A stretch of 64,000 bases of DNA from Bacteroidales bacterium (GTDB lineage: Bacteria > Bacteroidota > Bacteroidia > Bacteroidales > VadinHA17). The DNA lies in NCBI GenBank assembly GCA_016709865.1, contig JADJLX010000006.1, positions 186,001-250,000 of the forward strand. The letters are read 5' to 3'. A program made the translations under genes and the position numbers. Below are positions 60,943 to 64,000 of the stretch, one piece after another. A model generated the notes under the pieces. It ran no database searches and had not been told where the DNA came from. It worked only from the letters and a program-made list of their open reading frames with translations. Positions within the stretch are counted from its first letter, which is position 1, and each line of letters begins with the position of its first letter.

Positions 60943-63198
60943 TTATAGCGTGAAAGTATAAGTGTATTTCAGCAAAACTGATCTGTTATTATAAAGCGGC
61001 AGTCTTGGATTCTCAATATCCCTGTAAGTATTACGGCCTTCATTAAACACAATGTAAAAGTCATTCCCTTCCCTAGGATTATACCTCAATCTGAAGTTTG
61101 AAATTACTGCATCTTCCGCTCCGTTATACTGAATAAAAGTACTTGCCGAAAGCTTTGTGGTAAGCATAAGAAGTGCTTTGAATCCGGCTACTCCTTCGCT
61201 GAATTTCTGATCTCTGGATTTAAAATTAATGATGTTGTAATTATATTCCAGGGCCAACTGCAGACTTGAACCTATATTCCACGATGGTTCAAAACCGAAT
61301 GACATAATTGTGCCGTCATAAAATGCACCGCCCGTAAAATCGAGTCCCAGTACAAACTGGTTTGTCTTTGGCGAATTTAGATGTGTCTCAAACTGACTGA
61401 AAGTATACTTACCTGTCGGGACAAATGAGTCTTTTGAGAAGTTAAATGTATCTGTCACATTTTCGTACATATGCTTAAACATAACAACTCCGCCGAAATC
61501 GGACTTGAATCTGAGATCGTACATAAGTTCTGTCTCAATAGTCTGTGTTGAATTATCCAGATTATCTGTATATACCGCTCCACCGAAGCGGACTCCGTGA
61601 TTCTGTATTGAAGACTTCTCTCCCGGAATCCACCCGTATCCCAGTCCTCCGTAATAATGGGCATAGTTACTGCGCATCTGGAATCCTACCTCAGGATTAA
61701 AATCCTTTCCGCTTCTCGAATAGGTAAGATCATAGCTTAATCCCTTCCTGTTAAATCTGTTCCAGCTAAGATATAAACGGGTCGGATCAAGCGACATAAC
61801 CTTGTTCCTGTTTGCCGCATCAAGAACCTGAGCCACCTTTACATTGAGATAATCGTTCTCCGATATTTTGAAAATCCCGTCAGCCCCATAAGCTGTATTA
61901 TATGTACCATTTGTACCGATCCTGGAAGTTAAAATTCCGCCAACATAACTGTTTTCATTAATTACCTGACGCCTCAATCGCAAGATCCCAAAATTCTCGG
62001 ATGTAAGTTCTGACCATGTGCCCTCATTTATAGGCTGGGTCTGCATATCGAGGAATCCTATGTCCCATTTTCCTGCCATTCCCGTGATCCTGGCACCGCC
62101 GTAAATGGGCACCTGTTCACCCCGATGAAGACCTATCCTTCTGCTGTAAAATAGGCTGCTACCCGGCTCAAAATCAAAGGCAAAGACACTTGATCTTTCC
62201 TGAAAAAAAGTTCTTTTCTCAGGAAAAAAAAGTGAAAAGCGTGTCAGATTTATTTGTTCATCATCTGCCTCAACCTGTGCAAAGTCAGTATTAATAGTTA
62301 GGTCCATCGTCAGGTTATTTGTGAGGCCATACTTTACATCAAGTCCTCCGTTAAATTTCGGACTCTTTTCAAGCTCGTATGATGTTCCGGTACTGTTTAA
62401 CATATTATCAAGCTGGTAGCCACCAATAATATATGGTGCAATATAGAAGGGCTTTTTTGACTTAAGTCCCTCAAATACAATCTCCTGAGCTTTTGAAGGC
62501 CGGTAAGCACTTGATTCACCCCAGTTTGGCGGAATAGCAGGAAATACATTAATCTCATTCTTGTGAGCGATCCGGCGGACACATATTAAACCCATTGTTA
62601 TCTCGCCATCATTATCCTTAAACCTCATACTTGTAAAAGGAATGCGGATCTCTGCAAACCAGCCCTGGTCATTTCTGGATGTTTTTACATCCCAGAATGT
62701 ATTCCAGCTCTGATTAAAAGGACCTCTCCCTGGTCCCCCTTCCATACCCATAGCATCTTTTGATATTGTAAAATCATTCCTGAGCCCTGAAGGTGTGGTT
62801 GCAAATCCCAGACCATTCTCCTTGTCATTGAATGAGTCAAAAATCAACATCAGCTCCTCGCTGACAACCTCAGCTTCATCTCTTTTTTTAGAAGATACAA
62901 GCATATCTGAAGGGTTGGAATCGTAAAGTCTGGCTCCAACATAAAGAAAAGCGTTATCGTAGCATATCATAACCTCACTTTTCTCTGACGGTTGATTCCC
63001 AAATGCAGGAGTATGCATTATCAAAGAAAGCGGAAGTGCATTTTTCCAGCATTCATCGTCAACTGTCCCGTCAAACCTGAATTCTCCCTGAATGCGGGTT
63101 ATCTTAATTTTGTCCTGGCACTTTGCGGTAACAGGTACTAAAAAAATTGCAAAACACAGCATGCATCGAAACAGGACAATAAGCTTTTCTCTTCTCAT
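60943..63198 (-). CDS. DUF5916 / CBM9-like surface protein with barrel
   Basis: A 751-residue exported protein: signal peptide ending near VTAKCQ, then a carbohydrate-binding family 9-like domain (about 30-215; GEFRFDGTVDDECWKNA, MICYDNAFLYVGARLYDS, WFAEIRIPFTSMRF), followed by a DUF5916 region with beta-barrel character (FSLFFPEKRTFFQERSSVF; repeated aromatic strands) ending LLKYTYTFTL, a good outer-membrane barrel end. Related proteins are widespread in Bacteroidota; the function is unknown. A paralogue follows upstream on the same strand. Confidence 0.82.
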   Translation of the reverse strand: MRREKLIVLFRCMLCFAIFLVPVTAKCQDKIKITRIQGEFRFDGTVDDECWKNALPLSLIMHTPAFGNQPSEKSEVMICYDNAFLYVGARLYDSNPSDMLVSSKKRDEAEVVSEELMLIFDSFNDKENGLGFATTPSGLRNDFTISKDAMGMEGGPGRGPFNQSWNTFWDVKTSRNDQGWFAEIRIPFTSMRFKDNDGEITMGLICVRRIAHKNEINVFPAIPPNWGESSAYRPSKAQEIVFEGLKSKKPFYIAPYIIGGYQLDNMLNSTGTSYELEKSPKFNGGLDVKYGLTNNLTMDLTINTDFAQVEADDEQINLTRFSLFFPEKRTFFQERSSVFAFDFEPGSSLFYSRRIGLHRGEQVPIYGGARITGMAGKWDIGFLDMQTQPINEGTWSELTSENFGILRLRRQVINENSYVGGILTSRIGTNGTYNTAYGADGIFKISENDYLNVKVAQVLDAANRNKVMSLDPTRLYLSWNRFNRKGLSYDLTYSRSGKDFNPEVGFQMRSNYAHYYGGLGYGWIPGEKSSIQNHGVRFGGAVYTDNLDNSTQTIETELMYDLRFKSDFGGVVMFKHMYENVTDTFNFSKDSFVPTGKYTFSQFETHLNSPKTNQFVLGLDFTGGAFYDGTIMSFGFEPSWNIGSSLQLALEYNYNIINFKSRDQKFSEGVAGFKALLMLTTKLSASTFIQYNGAEDAVISNFRLRYNPREGNDFYIVFNEGRNTYRDIENPRLPLYNNRSVLLKYTYTFTL

Positions 63199-63341
63199 AA
63201 TAATAGTAAATAGTTAAAACATGCTATTATGACAAAGAAGATAGCTGAATTATTCCCGGCATCCGGATTCGTTTATATAAAATACAGGGACACAGTCATA
63301 AACTGCATCCCTTTTTTAAATTATGGATCAACTCACTAACC

Positions 63342-64000
63342 CTATAAAGTAAAAGTATAAGTATATTTAAGAAGGATAGATCTGTTATTAAATGTTGGAA
63401 GTCTTGGGTCCTCCAGACTCCTGTATGTATTTCTTCCTTCATTGTAAACAATAAAGAAATCGTTTCCCTCCTTCGGATTATATCTAAGTCTCAGGTTGTT
63501 AACAAGCGCATTATCAACGCTGTTGTACTGAATAAATGAGCTGACAGATAGTTTAGTGGTAAACATTGCCAGAGCTTTAAACCTTACAATGTTACCGGTG
63601 AAGCTCTGATTCCGCTCATCAAAGTTGACCTTATTGTATTCATAAGCAACACTAAGCTGCAGGGTTGACCCGATATTCCAGTTTGGTTCCAATGCAACGG
63701 TGAAGCGATTGCCATCATAAAAATTGCCGGCAAATGCATCAAGATTTACCAAAATTGATTTTGAATCGGGAGAATGAAGATGAGTCTCGAACTGAGAGAA
63801 GTTATATTTTCCAACAGGGACATCAGCATCGGGAGCGAAACTGAAGAGCTTCTCTACATTCTCAAAGGCGTTATTCACCTCAAGCATACCGTTATAGCCT
63901 GATTTCAGGAAGAAATTATACTTCAAAGCAAACTCTGATGATTGAGTGTTTCCCGAAAGATTATCGGTATAGGTAAAAGCACTGAATTCAAATTTGTGAT
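63342..64000 (-). CDS. DUF5916 protein, paralogue (5' truncated by window end)
   Basis: The frame is open through the window edge, so only the last 220 residues or so are seen; an internal TTG at 63926 is not a start. The visible part is the barrel end of a DUF5916 protein and closely follows the preceding gene: KYNFSQFETHLHSPDSK against KYTFSQFETHLNSPKTN, RLRYNPKEGNDFFIVYNEGR against RLRYNPREGNDFYIVFNEGR, and an identical end LLKYTYTFTL. Tandem duplication is evident; 143 bases separate the two genes. Confidence 0.85.
   Translation of the reverse strand, partial: HKFEFSAFTYTDNLSGNTQSSEFALKYNFFLKSGYNGMLEVNNAFENVEKLFSFAPDADVPVGKYNFSQFETHLHSPDSKSILVNLDAFAGNFYDGNRFTVALEPNWNIGSTLQLSVAYEYNKVNFDERNQSFTGNIVRFKALAMFTTKLSVSSFIQYNSVDNALVNNLRLRYNPKEGNDFFIVYNEGRNTYRSLEDPRLPTFNNRSILLKYTYTFTL

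Overview
The window looks like a chromosomal segment of a Bacteroidota bacterium, most likely of the order Bacteroidales or a near relative. Gene content supports this: a dcw cluster in the Bacteroidota order without murF, murB or ddl, a glycine-lipid type acyltransferase pair, many FtsX-like permeases of about 790 residues, TonB-plug proteins and DUF5916 proteins. So do control signals: several promoters match the Bacteroidota pattern TTTG-N19-22-TAnnTTTG, and no clear Shine-Dalgarno sites stand out before genes. No phage, integrase, insertion sequence or CRISPR array was seen. Family calls come from reading protein motifs only; no database was searched.

Layout. 1-3845: the end of an aminotransferase gene, a DUF1343/NamZ-like muramidase and a LolC/LolE-like permease. 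3842-18056: a histidine kinase and a sigma-54 activator, divergent from four large FtsX-like permeases (the last frameshifted) and a propeller lipoprotein, with no ATPase gene. The divergent spacer carries two 15-bp dyads and a possible -24/-12 promoter. 18049-22461: a Nudix hydrolase, a repeat-rich spacer, an MltF-like lytic transglycosylase and a porin-like barrel. 22603-37891: the dcw cluster, all on the minus strand, running mraZ-rsmH-ftsL-ftsI-murE-mraY-murD-ftsW-murG-murC-ftsQ-ftsA-ftsZ, with three MraZ boxes before mraZ. 38177-43569: a glsA/glsB-like pair, a long PurF, a SPOR protein and a propeller lipoprotein. 43598-50351: a YebC-family protein, MiaB, three tandem barrel-less TonB-plug proteins, AspS and TadA. 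50470-56989: a small membrane protein, two glutamate dehydrogenases flanking dprA, a TatD-family nuclease and type I asparaginase. 57036-64000: tRNA-Ser(GGA), a ThuA-like protein, an SPFH protein, an aldo/keto reductase, an acetyltransferase and two tandem DUF5916 proteins, the second cut by the window end.

Most genes are housekeeping: peptidoglycan precursor synthesis and division, tRNA charging and modification, nitrogen metabolism and envelope lipids. The parts least explained by standard annotation are the sigma-54 permease locus, the three plug-only proteins, and an unusually rich set of intergenic repeats. The repeats fall into several classes: C-run/G-run paired dyads, CTTnAG-core palindromes, a GTCATTGCGAGGAG-type element, a 124-bp direct repeat, and hairpins whose two arms are each arrays of short tandem near-repeats.
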